A DNA stretch of 34,300 bases from Bacteroidota bacterium (GTDB lineage: Bacteria > Bacteroidota > Bacteroidia > Bacteroidales > UBA7332): positions 1 to 34,300 of the forward strand of contig JAUZOF010000006.1 of NCBI GenBank assembly GCA_030706585.1, given 5' to 3'. The translations under genes and the position numbers were made by a program. The first letter of the stretch is position 1. Each line of letters starts with the position of its first letter. This document shows, piece after piece, positions 14,723 through 21,240 of this stretch. The notes below the pieces were generated by a model that had not been told where the DNA came from, ran no database searches, and saw only the letters and a list, made by a program, of their open reading frames with translations.

Positions 14723-17545
14723 TTAGTGAAGCTCCTGCTTCAAATATTTCGTGGTAAACGTATCGTATTTGGAACAAATCTCTTCCGGAGTGCCGGCACA
14801 CAGCAACTCACCACCTCCACGACCACCTTCCGGCCCCATATCGATGATATAGTCGGCACATTTAATGACATCCATGTTGTGCTCAATGACAATCATCGTA
14901 TTTCCTTTATCCACCAGACGATTTATTACACCCATCAGCACATTGATGTCTTCGAAGTGAAGCCCGGTAGTCGGTTCATCAAGGATGTAGAGTGTTTTTC
15001 CCGTATCACGTTTGGCGAGCTCGGTAGCCAGTTTCACGCGTTGGCTTTCTCCTCCGGATAAAGTGGTGGATGGTTGTCCGAGACGAATGTAACCCAATCC
15101 CACATCCTGAAGCACTTTCACCTTTTGCAAAATAGACGGGATGTTTTCGAAGAAATCCACCGCCGCATCAATGGTCATATCCAGCACATCGGCAATGGAT
15201 TTTCCCTTGAAGCGAACTTCGAGCGTTTCGCGGTTGTAGCGCTTGCCGTGGCAATCCTCGCAAGGGACAAGCACATCGGGCAGGAAGTTCATCTCGATGG
15301 TTTTGTAACCGTTTCCGCTACAGGTTTCGCATCGGCCACCGGCTACGTTAAAAGAGAATCGACCCGGCTTGTAACCGCGGATTTTTGCTTCCGGCATTCC
15401 GACAAACAGATTACGAATATCGGAAAAGACTCCGGTATAGGTTGCCGGATTCGAACGCGGCGTTCTTCCCAGCGGACTTTGATCGACAGTTACTATTTTA
15501 TCAATATGTTCGATTCCCTCGATGTTTTCGTATTCAAGCGGATCCTGCAATGAACGATAGAATTTCTGACTGATGATCGGTTGTAACGTTCCATTAATCA
15601 GACTGGACTTACCGCTACCGGAAACTCCCGCCACGCAAATCAATTTGCCTAACGGAAATTCTACATCTACGTTTTTCAGGTTGTGTCCTTTTGCTCCTTT
15701 CAGAGTAATGGACTTACCATTACCGGCACGACGCTCTTTCGGTACGGCGATTTCCATTTCGCCATTAAGATAGGCCGAGGTGAGCGTATGTTGCTTCAGC
15801 ATCTCCTGTGGAGTTCCGGAGAAAACAACCTCCCCTCCCAGCCTTCCGGCCTTCGGTCCCATGTCGATCACATAATCGGCGCTGAGCATCATATCCTTGT
15901 CGTGCTCCACGACTACCACGCTGTTGCCAGTATCGCGGAGTTGCTTGAGCGAATGAATCAGCCGGTCATTGTCGCGCTGGTGAAGTCCGATACTCGGCTC
16001 ATCGAGGATATAAAGCACATTCACGAGTTGCGAACCGATTTGCGTAGCCAGACGAATGCGCTGGCTCTCTCCACCCGAAAGCGATTGTGAGGAACGGTTG
16101 AGCGAAAGGTAATTCAAGCCCACATCGAGCAAAAAGCTCAGTCGGGAACGGATTTCCTTCAGGATTTCGGTAGCTATGACACGCTGTTTGTCGTTCAGTT
16201 GATCTTCGACGTTGGCGAGCCAAAGATTAAGCTCTGAAATATCCATCTCAGCAAGTTCCGAAATATTTTTATTGGCTATGCGATAATGCATCGCTTCTTG
16301 ATTGAGTCGGTGACCGTTACATTCGGGACAGATTGAGATTTTCACAAACTGGTTTGCCCATTTCTGTCCGGTGGCGGAAGCGCTGCTCTCCTGCTGCATC
16401 TCGATGTATTTCACCACTCCGTCATAACTGAGGAACAAGTTGGAATTTACTCCTAACACATGATTTTTAATGGAAAGACGCTCGTCTGTTCCGTAGAGGA
16501 TTTCCTCCAACGCCTCGTCGGGAATATCCTTGATCGGAGTCTTCAGTGTGAAGCCGTATTTTTCGGCAATGGCTTCGATTTGCCAGAATATCGTGGTCTG
16601 ACGGTAGCTGCCGAGGGGTACAATACCACCGTTGTGAATACTTTTATCGGAATTCGGAATGATTTTCTCCTGATCGATCTGGTTGATAATCCCCAGCCCT
16701 TTACATTTCGGGCAAGCTCCCTGCGGGGAGTTGAACGAGAAGTTGTGCGGTGCGGGTTCGCCATACGAAAGTCCGGTCGAAGGGCACATCAGCTGGCGGC
16801 TGTAGTGGCGAAGATCACCTGTATCGGGCATCAGCACCATCATCAGTCCTTCGCCCTGTTTCATCGCGGTGCGAACGCTTTGTTTGAGGCGTTGCTCGTC
16901 TTTGTTCGACACCTGAAGCTTATCGATCAGCAATTCGATGCTGTGGTTTTTATAACGGTCGAGCTTGAGGCCGGGCAGGATTTCGCGGATTTCGCCATCG
17001 ATACGGACGTTGAGATAACCTTTCTTTCGCAGGTTTTCGAAGAGCTCCTTGTAATGTCCTTTTCGGTTGCGCACCAACGGCGTGAGGATGTAAATCTTCT
17101 TGCCGATGTAGCGTTCCAGGATCAGTTCGAGGATTTGCTCTTCGGTATATTTCACCATCTTCTCGCCGGTATTGTACGAATAGGCCTCACCGGCGCGGGC
17201 AAAAAGCAGACGGAGGAAGTCGTAAATCTCGGTAGTCGTTCCCACGGTCGAGCGCGGGGAATTGTTGGTGGTCTTTTGCTCGATGGAGATCACCGGACAG
17301 AGGCCGGAAATTTTATCCACATCCGGTCGCTCCAGATTGCCGAGGAAATTGCGTGCATACGACGAGAAGGTCTCGATGTAGCGGCGCTGCCCTTCGGCAA
17401 AGATGGTATCGAAAGCCAGCGACGATTTACCGCTGCCGCTCAACCCGGTAATGATGGTAAAGCTGTTGTGCGGAATCGTCACATCTATATTTTTGAGGTT
17501 GTGGACGCGGGCGCCCAATACCTCGATCACTTCTTGCTCGTTCAT
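14723..17545 (-). CDS. uvrA: Excinuclease ABC subunit A
   Basis: The damage-recognition ATPase of nucleotide excision repair, which acts with UvrB in the cytoplasm. The 940 residues contain two ABC ATPase modules with Walker A loops GLSGSGKSS (34-42) and GVSGSGKSS (about 637), signature sequences LSGGESQRIRLATQIGS and LSGGESQRVKLATELAK, and Walker B segments YILDEPSIGLHQRD and YILDEPTTGLHFED. The main zinc module is intact (CETCSGNGYK and CEDCHGKR, about 735-765). The first zinc module near 253-285 reads CPSTG then CPKC, so one of its four expected cysteines is missing. The ATG at 17545 lies just below a -7 element. Confidence 0.97.
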   Translation of the reverse strand: MNEQEVIEVLGARVHNLKNIDVTIPHNSFTIITGLSGSGKSSLAFDTIFAEGQRRYIETFSSYARNFLGNLERPDVDKISGLCPVISIEQKTTNNSPRSTVGTTTEIYDFLRLLFARAGEAYSYNTGEKMVKYTEEQILELILERYIGKKIYILTPLVRNRKGHYKELFENLRKKGYLNVRIDGEIREILPGLKLDRYKNHSIELLIDKLQVSNKDEQRLKQSVRTAMKQGEGLMMVLMPDTGDLRHYSRQLMCPSTGLSYGEPAPHNFSFNSPQGACPKCKGLGIINQIDQEKIIPNSDKSIHNGGIVPLGSYRQTTIFWQIEAIAEKYGFTLKTPIKDIPDEALEEILYGTDERLSIKNHVLGVNSNLFLSYDGVVKYIEMQQESSASATGQKWANQFVKISICPECNGHRLNQEAMHYRIANKNISELAEMDISELNLWLANVEDQLNDKQRVIATEILKEIRSRLSFLLDVGLNYLSLNRSSQSLSGGESQRIRLATQIGSQLVNVLYILDEPSIGLHQRDNDRLIHSLKQLRDTGNSVVVVEHDKDMMLSADYVIDMGPKAGRLGGEVVFSGTPQEMLKQHTLTSAYLNGEMEIAVPKERRAGNGKSITLKGAKGHNLKNVDVEFPLGKLICVAGVSGSGKSSLINGTLQPIISQKFYRSLQDPLEYENIEGIEHIDKIVTVDQSPLGRTPRSNPATYTGVFSDIRNLFVGMPEAKIRGYKPGRFSFNVAGGRCETCSGNGYKTIEMNFLPDVLVPCEDCHGKRYNRETLEVRFKGKSIADVLDMTIDAAVDFFENIPSILQKVKVLQDVGLGYIRLGQPSTTLSGGESQRVKLATELAKRDTGKTLYILDEPTTGLHFEDINVLMGVINRLVDKGNTMIVIEHNMDVIKCADYIIDMGPEGGRGGGELLCAGTPEEICSKYDTFTTKYLKQELH

Positions 17546-17566
17546 AGCGTTGTTTTTTCAGGAACG

Positions 17567-17574
17567 CAAATTTA
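17567..17574 (-). promoter_or_regulatory. -7 element of uvrA
   Basis: TAAATTTG followed by C on the minus strand, 22-29 bases upstream of the ATG, with TTTT at the -33 position after a 19-base spacer. Apart from this and the palindrome at 17651, the 17546-17844 gap shows only the next gene's promoter. Confidence 0.6.
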
Positions 17575-17650
17575 CGCCTTTTCGGGCAGGTAAAAAATCA
17601 ATGGCTTGGGAAGTTGCGGATTATTAACAGGGGGAATCTGGTTATTCTTA

Positions 17651-17681
17651 TACCTGACAGGTTTTGAAAACCTGTCAGGTA
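17651..17681. repeat. 31-base perfect palindrome, dispersed-repeat type
   Basis: Two exact 15-base arms (TACCTGACAGGTTTT and its reverse complement) meet at a single central G at 17666. The sequence is of a kind I have met as an intergenic repeat in Bacteroidota genomes. It lies between the divergent uvrA and lipoprotein genes, outside both promoters. It would form a cruciform or a strong RNA hairpin; no T-tail follows on either strand. Confidence 0.8.
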
Positions 17682-17762
17682 TGGCACACCCACCTTTATT
17701 CAAATTTTACCACTTCGTAGGATTTTTCATCAAATGCAATCAGGGAATTAGAAAGATTCTTT

Positions 17763-17770
17763 TACATTTG
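17763..17770 (+). promoter_or_regulatory. -7 element of the lipoprotein gene
   Basis: TACATTTG followed by C, giving a leader of about 70 bases before the ATG at 17845. The -33 region is poor. Confidence 0.5.
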
Positions 17771-17844
17771 CAATTAAGGAATATCGGAATCACCTGTTTA
17801 GACATAATATCGACTGTTGGAATAACAAAAATCAGAATCCGCCA

Positions 17845-18537
17845 ATGAAAAGATTATTCATCCCCACCCTATTGATTATACTGACAACTGCATGTAATCA
17901 CAAAAAAGCAGATTTACCAAAGGCAGATGTTCGTCCACCATTCGATACATTAATGATTAACGGCAAGGTTTACGCACTGGATTCTATCAGCGAAAACTAT
18001 TATAATTCGGTTCATTACAAATACCCATCGGATCAAGACACAATTCCGCTCGATACAAACCGAATAAAACAGACTAAAGAGGGTATCAAAATTCATTTAC
18101 AAAACAATCAAATCATATTTTTGAAAAATGATTCGACAGAGCAACATTCACCTTTCTATCATGAATATATAAAAACGCTTAGTCATATTCCATATGTCCA
18201 TGTAAAAGCACAATATTCAGAGTACTCTTATGAGATATTTATAAATCTAAAGAATGGGACGAAAATGGAATTGTGGGAACCGCCTTTGTTTTCTCCTAAT
18301 AAAAAATACTTTGTCTGTGCTTCATCCGACTTAATTGCTTGTTTTGAAGAAAATGGAATCCAACTCTACAAAGAAAAAAATGGAGGTTTTGATAAAGTAT
18401 TCGAAAAAGAAATCTCAAATTGGGGACCACATGAAGTAAAATGGGAAAATGATTCTTGCCTTGTCATCAAACGAGCAAAAGTCGATAAAACTGAGAATTT
18501 GCAGTTTGATTATGTAAGATTGAGGTTAAAGATCTGA
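17845..18537 (+). CDS. Hypothetical lipoprotein
   Basis: A 230-residue protein of unknown function. The N-terminus MKRLFIPTLLIILTTAC is a lipoprotein signal with a lipobox at LTTAC (13-17), so the mature protein is anchored by Cys17. The rest is hydrophilic and rich in Lys, Glu and Tyr, with SPNKKYFVCASSDLIACFEENG in the middle resembling a single beta-propeller-like blade. There are no catalytic motifs. It has its own promoter and stands at the upstream end of an accessory stretch. I do not recognise a family. Confidence 0.75.
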   Translation: MKRLFIPTLLIILTTACNHKKADLPKADVRPPFDTLMINGKVYALDSISENYYNSVHYKYPSDQDTIPLDTNRIKQTKEGIKIHLQNNQIIFLKNDSTEQHSPFYHEYIKTLSHIPYVHVKAQYSEYSYEIFINLKNGTKMELWEPPLFSPNKKYFVCASSDLIACFEENGIQLYKEKNGGFDKVFEKEISNWGPHEVKWENDSCLVIKRAKVDKTENLQFDYVRLRLKI

Positions 18538-18556
18538 CAAACTGGGATAGATTAGG

Positions 18557-18784
18557 GGAATTTTCCCGTAAATTTTGCCCCTGGAAAATTCCGAAGTCAA
18601 AATAAACCGTCAATTTCCCCTCTGGCTGGATTCCGGGTCTCAAAAAACAGTTTTTTTTGAGGCTGGCGCGCGCCAGAGGCAAAAAAAACTCTTTTTTGAG
18701 ACTCCGGATTTTCCCGGACACGAAAAAAAACGTTTGGGGAGACGTTGGAATTAGCCAGAGAGAAAAAAAACGAAAAATTCCGAC
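18557..18784 (+). other. Structured leader with nested hairpins and A8 tracts
   Basis: The 359-base gap before the DUF6261-type gene is full of inverted repeats. H1: GGAATTTTCC (18557-18566) with GGAAAATTCC (18583-18592). H2: arms 18637-18669 and 18670-18702, symmetrical about CTGGCGCGCGCCAG, with 29 of 33 positions paired. H2b: TCCGG and CCGGA (18703-18718). H3: GTTGGAATT (18744-18752) with AATTCCGAC (18776-18784). Runs of eight As start at 18681, 18723 and 18763, about 40-42 bases apart, and eight Ts start at 18651. No credible frame exists here. It may be an untranslated RNA leader, an independent RNA or bent regulatory DNA. Confidence 0.7.
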
Positions 18785-18896
18785 ATCCGGATTTTCCAGA
18801 GACCAATTTTCCCGTTTCGATTTAGCCTAAACCCATCCAGAGAGGATGATAATGATTGAAAATCTCATTTTTGTTTAACTGATAAAGAAAAAAACT

Positions 18897-19634
18897 ATGA
18901 TTGAGACATTTAATTATTCATTGTTGCCCAACGACGAATTATACACGTTGACGCAACGGGTTATGACTGCCTGCAACGGATTAAATCTGACAGATGCTTC
19001 GCCAGTGAAGCCTTTGATCAATGCCGCAGGAAATGCTTTTGAGAAATTTGACCTTGCTTTTAAGCGGGAAAGTAAAAACAGTTCCACCCCGATTCTTCGG
19101 AATCTGGATGAGATCAGAGACGAAGGTTTTCTGGCGTTCCGATTCTGCACGGAAGCCTGGAGCCACCGTGCCAATACTGAAAAACGGGAAGCTGCCCTGA
19201 AGATTCTCTCCGTGATCCGTCGGTACGACTGGAGTGCTCATGCGCTGGGCGACAAAGCCGAAACGGCGGCTTTGGCCAATCTGATCAAAGACCTCCGTAA
19301 CAATTATGCTGCTGAAATGACACTTCTGACTCTTTCGGAGTGGTTCGAGGAGATGGAGACAGCTCAGGTTGCGTATGAAAAGGGAGTTACCGAAAGCGCA
19401 GCCAACGCGCCTACCGACTTACCGACGCTGACGATTACCCGTCCGGATCTGATCAAGGCATTGAAAAATCTCTTCTCTCTGATCTCCCTGCTCGAACCTT
19501 CAATGCCGGAATTCACACCTCTGATCGCCACCATCAACAACCTCATCTCCCAATCGTTCACTTCCGCCAAGGCCGCCGCGACCCGCGCTGCCAACCAGAA
19601 AGCGGAGGAGGCGAAAAAGAGTGAGGGGCAGTAA
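18897..19634 (+). CDS. DUF6261-type protein of unknown function
   Basis: A 245-residue soluble, largely helical protein without a signal peptide or membrane segment. Length and composition, including the opening FNYSLLPNDELYTLTQRV and the Ala/Lys-rich end (AAATRAANQKAEEAKKSEG), suggest the Bacteroidota DUF6261 family, whose members often occur as several paralogues in one genome. No catalytic motif is visible. The gene has higher GC than the two genes that flank it. It is preceded by the structured leader and followed by a strong hairpin, so it seems to be a self-contained unit. The family name is from memory of its general features and is the uncertain part. Confidence 0.65.
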   Translation: MIETFNYSLLPNDELYTLTQRVMTACNGLNLTDASPVKPLINAAGNAFEKFDLAFKRESKNSSTPILRNLDEIRDEGFLAFRFCTEAWSHRANTEKREAALKILSVIRRYDWSAHALGDKAETAALANLIKDLRNNYAAEMTLLTLSEWFEEMETAQVAYEKGVTESAANAPTDLPTLTITRPDLIKALKNLFSLISLLEPSMPEFTPLIATINNLISQSFTSAKAAATRAANQKAEEAKKSEGQ

Positions 19635-19645
19635 ATTTTATTCTT

Positions 19646-19676
19646 TTCAGGGGGTGACTTCGGGTCACCCCCTGAA
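19646..19676 (+). terminator. Strong GC-rich hairpin after the DUF6261-type gene
   Basis: TTCAGGGGGTGAC (19646-19658) pairs perfectly with GTCACCCCCTGAA (19664-19676) around TTCGG. It begins 12 bases after the stop codon. No T-run follows, so it may be a stabilising 3' hairpin or a Rho-assisted end rather than a classical terminator. Confidence 0.65.
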
Positions 19677-19692
19677 TAAAAGCATTCAAACC

Positions 19693-19857
19693 ATGTCTAG
19701 AAGCATTCATATCACAATAAAGAATTTTAGAGGGTTAACAAAAAAAGAAATGGACGAACAAATGATCGACCCTAATTCAGATTTAGCCACTTGGGCCCAA
19801 AAACTGGGGATAAAAAAATCGGTTATAAAAGCCAGGAAACAAAAAAGACAATTATAA
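19693..19857 (+). CDS. Small basic protein (54 residues), function unknown
   Basis: The frame is open further upstream, but those codons fall in the hairpin 19646-19676, so the ATG at 19693 (MSRSIHITIKNFRGLTKKEM) is the likely start. The product has DPNSDLATWAQKLGIKKSVI in the middle and a very basic end (KARKQKRQL). It looks like a genuine small protein because of its balanced composition and its 4-base distance from the next gene, which suggests co-transcription. There are no cysteines or membrane segments. The function is unknown; nucleic-acid binding is possible from its charge. Confidence 0.55.
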   Translation: MSRSIHITIKNFRGLTKKEMDEQMIDPNSDLATWAQKLGIKKSVIKARKQKRQL

Positions 19858-19861
19858 TCTT

Positions 19862-19920
19862 ATGCACTACAAAAAAACTCAGGAAATCAAGTACGTCTGG
19901 CTATGGATCGGACTGCTCGT
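19862..19920 (+). repeat. 59-base direct repeat, copy A
   Basis: Identical to 20521-20579 at 55 of 59 positions, beginning exactly at the ATG of each gene and ending within the first transmembrane segment. Sequence before the ATG and after the repeat is unrelated. Confidence 0.9.
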
Positions 19921-20494
19921 AATATTTGCGTTGTTACATAGTAATTATGCACAAGCACAAAACTCCCTACTCCAGAAAAATGCACCTGAAAAAACCGTTT
20001 TTGCATTTCTGAATTGGTATAAGAATAATAAATCAGCACTTGATCAGATAAATGTGATAAACAACTACCTCTCAGAAGACTCTAGCAAACCATATAGCAT
20101 AAACTTTCAGAAAACAGAACAGTACATATCCCTCGTACAGAAAAGCAAATGCGTTTCAGCTGAGTATCTGAATAACTGGAGAGAATACTTCAGGAAATGC
20201 GATAAGCAATTTATTAAACTTCATTTATTCGAAGGTCCGGCTGAAGGATTGGAGTTTGATTATGTCATGTTGGTCCAGGATTATGGAAATGATCTCAACG
20301 AACTGAATCGGGCTAAAGTGGTGAAAACACAAACAATAAATAATACGGCTTATGTGACCGTCGAATTTCTTTACAAAGACAAATATCTTTACAAACTGAC
20401 GAAAAATAGCAATCAGTGGCTAATTGATGGGATCAAACTTATTTCAAGTGCAAGCATAGAAGGAAATGCTGTCCATCCTTTCACAATCAAATAA
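19862..20494 (+). CDS. DUF3828-like exported protein with captured N-terminus
   Basis: A 210-residue protein. Residues 1-20 (MHYKKTQEIKYVWLWIGLLV) are nearly the same as the start of the next gene, at DNA level 55 of 59 bases. They run into ALLHSNYAQAQ, which looks like the end of an ordinary signal peptide. The remainder (about 38-205, TVFAFLNWYKNNKSALDQI, FDYVMLVQDYGND, WLIDGIKLIS) resembles DUF3828-type periplasmic proteins. It therefore looks as if the original signal start was replaced by a copy of the neighbour's first transmembrane segment. The hybrid could still act as an uncleaved anchor or a signal. The function is unknown. Confidence 0.7.
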   Translation: MHYKKTQEIKYVWLWIGLLVIFALLHSNYAQAQNSLLQKNAPEKTVFAFLNWYKNNKSALDQINVINNYLSEDSSKPYSINFQKTEQYISLVQKSKCVSAEYLNNWREYFRKCDKQFIKLHLFEGPAEGLEFDYVMLVQDYGNDLNELNRAKVVKTQTINNTAYVTVEFLYKDKYLYKLTKNSNQWLIDGIKLISSASIEGNAVHPFTIK

Positions 20495-20520
20495 ATTATT
20501 ACAAACAATTTCGAATTCCC

Positions 20521-20579
20521 ATGCGCTACAAAGAAACCCAGGAAATCAAGTACGTCTGGTTATGGATCGGACTGCTCGT
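20521..20579 (+). repeat. 59-base direct repeat, copy B
   Basis: Partner of 19862-19920. Two of the four differences change an amino acid (His/Arg at residue 2, Lys/Glu at residue 5) and two are silent. This copy fits the membrane-protein family it sits in, so it is the likelier source. Confidence 0.9.
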
Positions 20580-20994
20580 CGCTTTTCTATTCGTTTTTAT
20601 TTTGCTGATGGAGCTGGCTACAACGAAAACAATTCGTCCGGAAACCATCGCAATATTTTCATCCCTCTCCGTGCTGATGACCCTCTTCTTCAAAACCATG
20701 AAGCTGACAACCATCATTGACGAATTCAACATCTCGTACAAACTCTTTCCGTTTCATCTGACTTTCCGCAAAATCCCGTGGATGCTGATCGAGCGTTGCG
20801 AAGTCCGCACCTACAACCCAATGGGTGAATACGGCGGCTGGGGACTCAAATACGGACGTAAAAGCGGCAAGGCCATCAACCTCTCCGGTAACAAAGGTCT
20901 GCAACTCTATCTCAAAACGGGAAAGAAAATCCTCATCGGCACGCAACAGCCGGAAAGACTGGAGCAATATCTGAAGATGATCGGGAAAGTTTGA
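20521..20994 (+). CDS. Small membrane protein with PH-like cytoplasmic domain
   Basis: A 157-residue protein. Two transmembrane helices lie at about 12-31 (YVWLWIGLLVAFLFVFILLM) and 40-60. The soluble part (about 62-157) begins with LTTIIDEFNISYKLFPFHLTFRKIPWMLIERCEVRTY and ends with LKTGKKILIGTQQPERLEQYLK. This is the pattern of bacterial PH-like membrane proteins common in Bacteroidota (DUF6141-like), in which a beta-sandwich follows two helices. No enzymatic motif is present. It starts 26 bases after the previous gene, so the two, and perhaps the 54-residue gene, form a unit. It shares its first 59 bases with its neighbour. Confidence 0.7.
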   Translation: MRYKETQEIKYVWLWIGLLVAFLFVFILLMELATTKTIRPETIAIFSSLSVLMTLFFKTMKLTTIIDEFNISYKLFPFHLTFRKIPWMLIERCEVRTYNPMGEYGGWGLKYGRKSGKAINLSGNKGLQLYLKTGKKILIGTQQPERLEQYLKMIGKV

Positions 20995-21136
20995 ATAAAA
21001 AATTGACAATTCATTCAACAGTAAATCTCTGGCAACTGTCTGTTATCTTTCAGATTAAAAAAACATTGGAAACTAATCTCATCAATTCTTAGGACTAAGA
21101 GATTCAACTTTCCGTTCCTTTTTGGAATAATTGTAT

Positions 21137-21144
21137 TAATTTTG
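21137..21144 (+). promoter_or_regulatory. -7 element of the SLBB/Wzz operon
   Basis: TAATTTTG, about 100 bases upstream of the ATG at 21241. The -33 region is poor. A small interrupted hairpin (about 21074-21104) lies just upstream. Confidence 0.45.
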
Positions 21145-21240
21145 ACGTGGAAAAATTACCACAATAGATTATTTTCATCAAAACACAATTAGATCAGTAG
21201 TTTTACCGTTCTAATATCTCAAAAGTTTATAATAGTTCCT

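Noticed and set aside
16460-17593. Plus-strand open frame of 377 codons opposite uvrA
   Set aside because: It is a shadow of the GC-rich uvrA coding strand; the uvrA motifs are complete and convincing.
17606-17848. Plus-strand open frame of 80 codons after the uvrA promoter
   Set aside because: It reads through the 31-base palindrome and overlaps the next gene's promoter and start.
18467-18806. Minus-strand open frames of 69-84 codons in the structured leader
   Set aside because: They are made of Phe/Lys/Arg-rich translation of A8 and T8 runs and hairpins, with no family resemblance.
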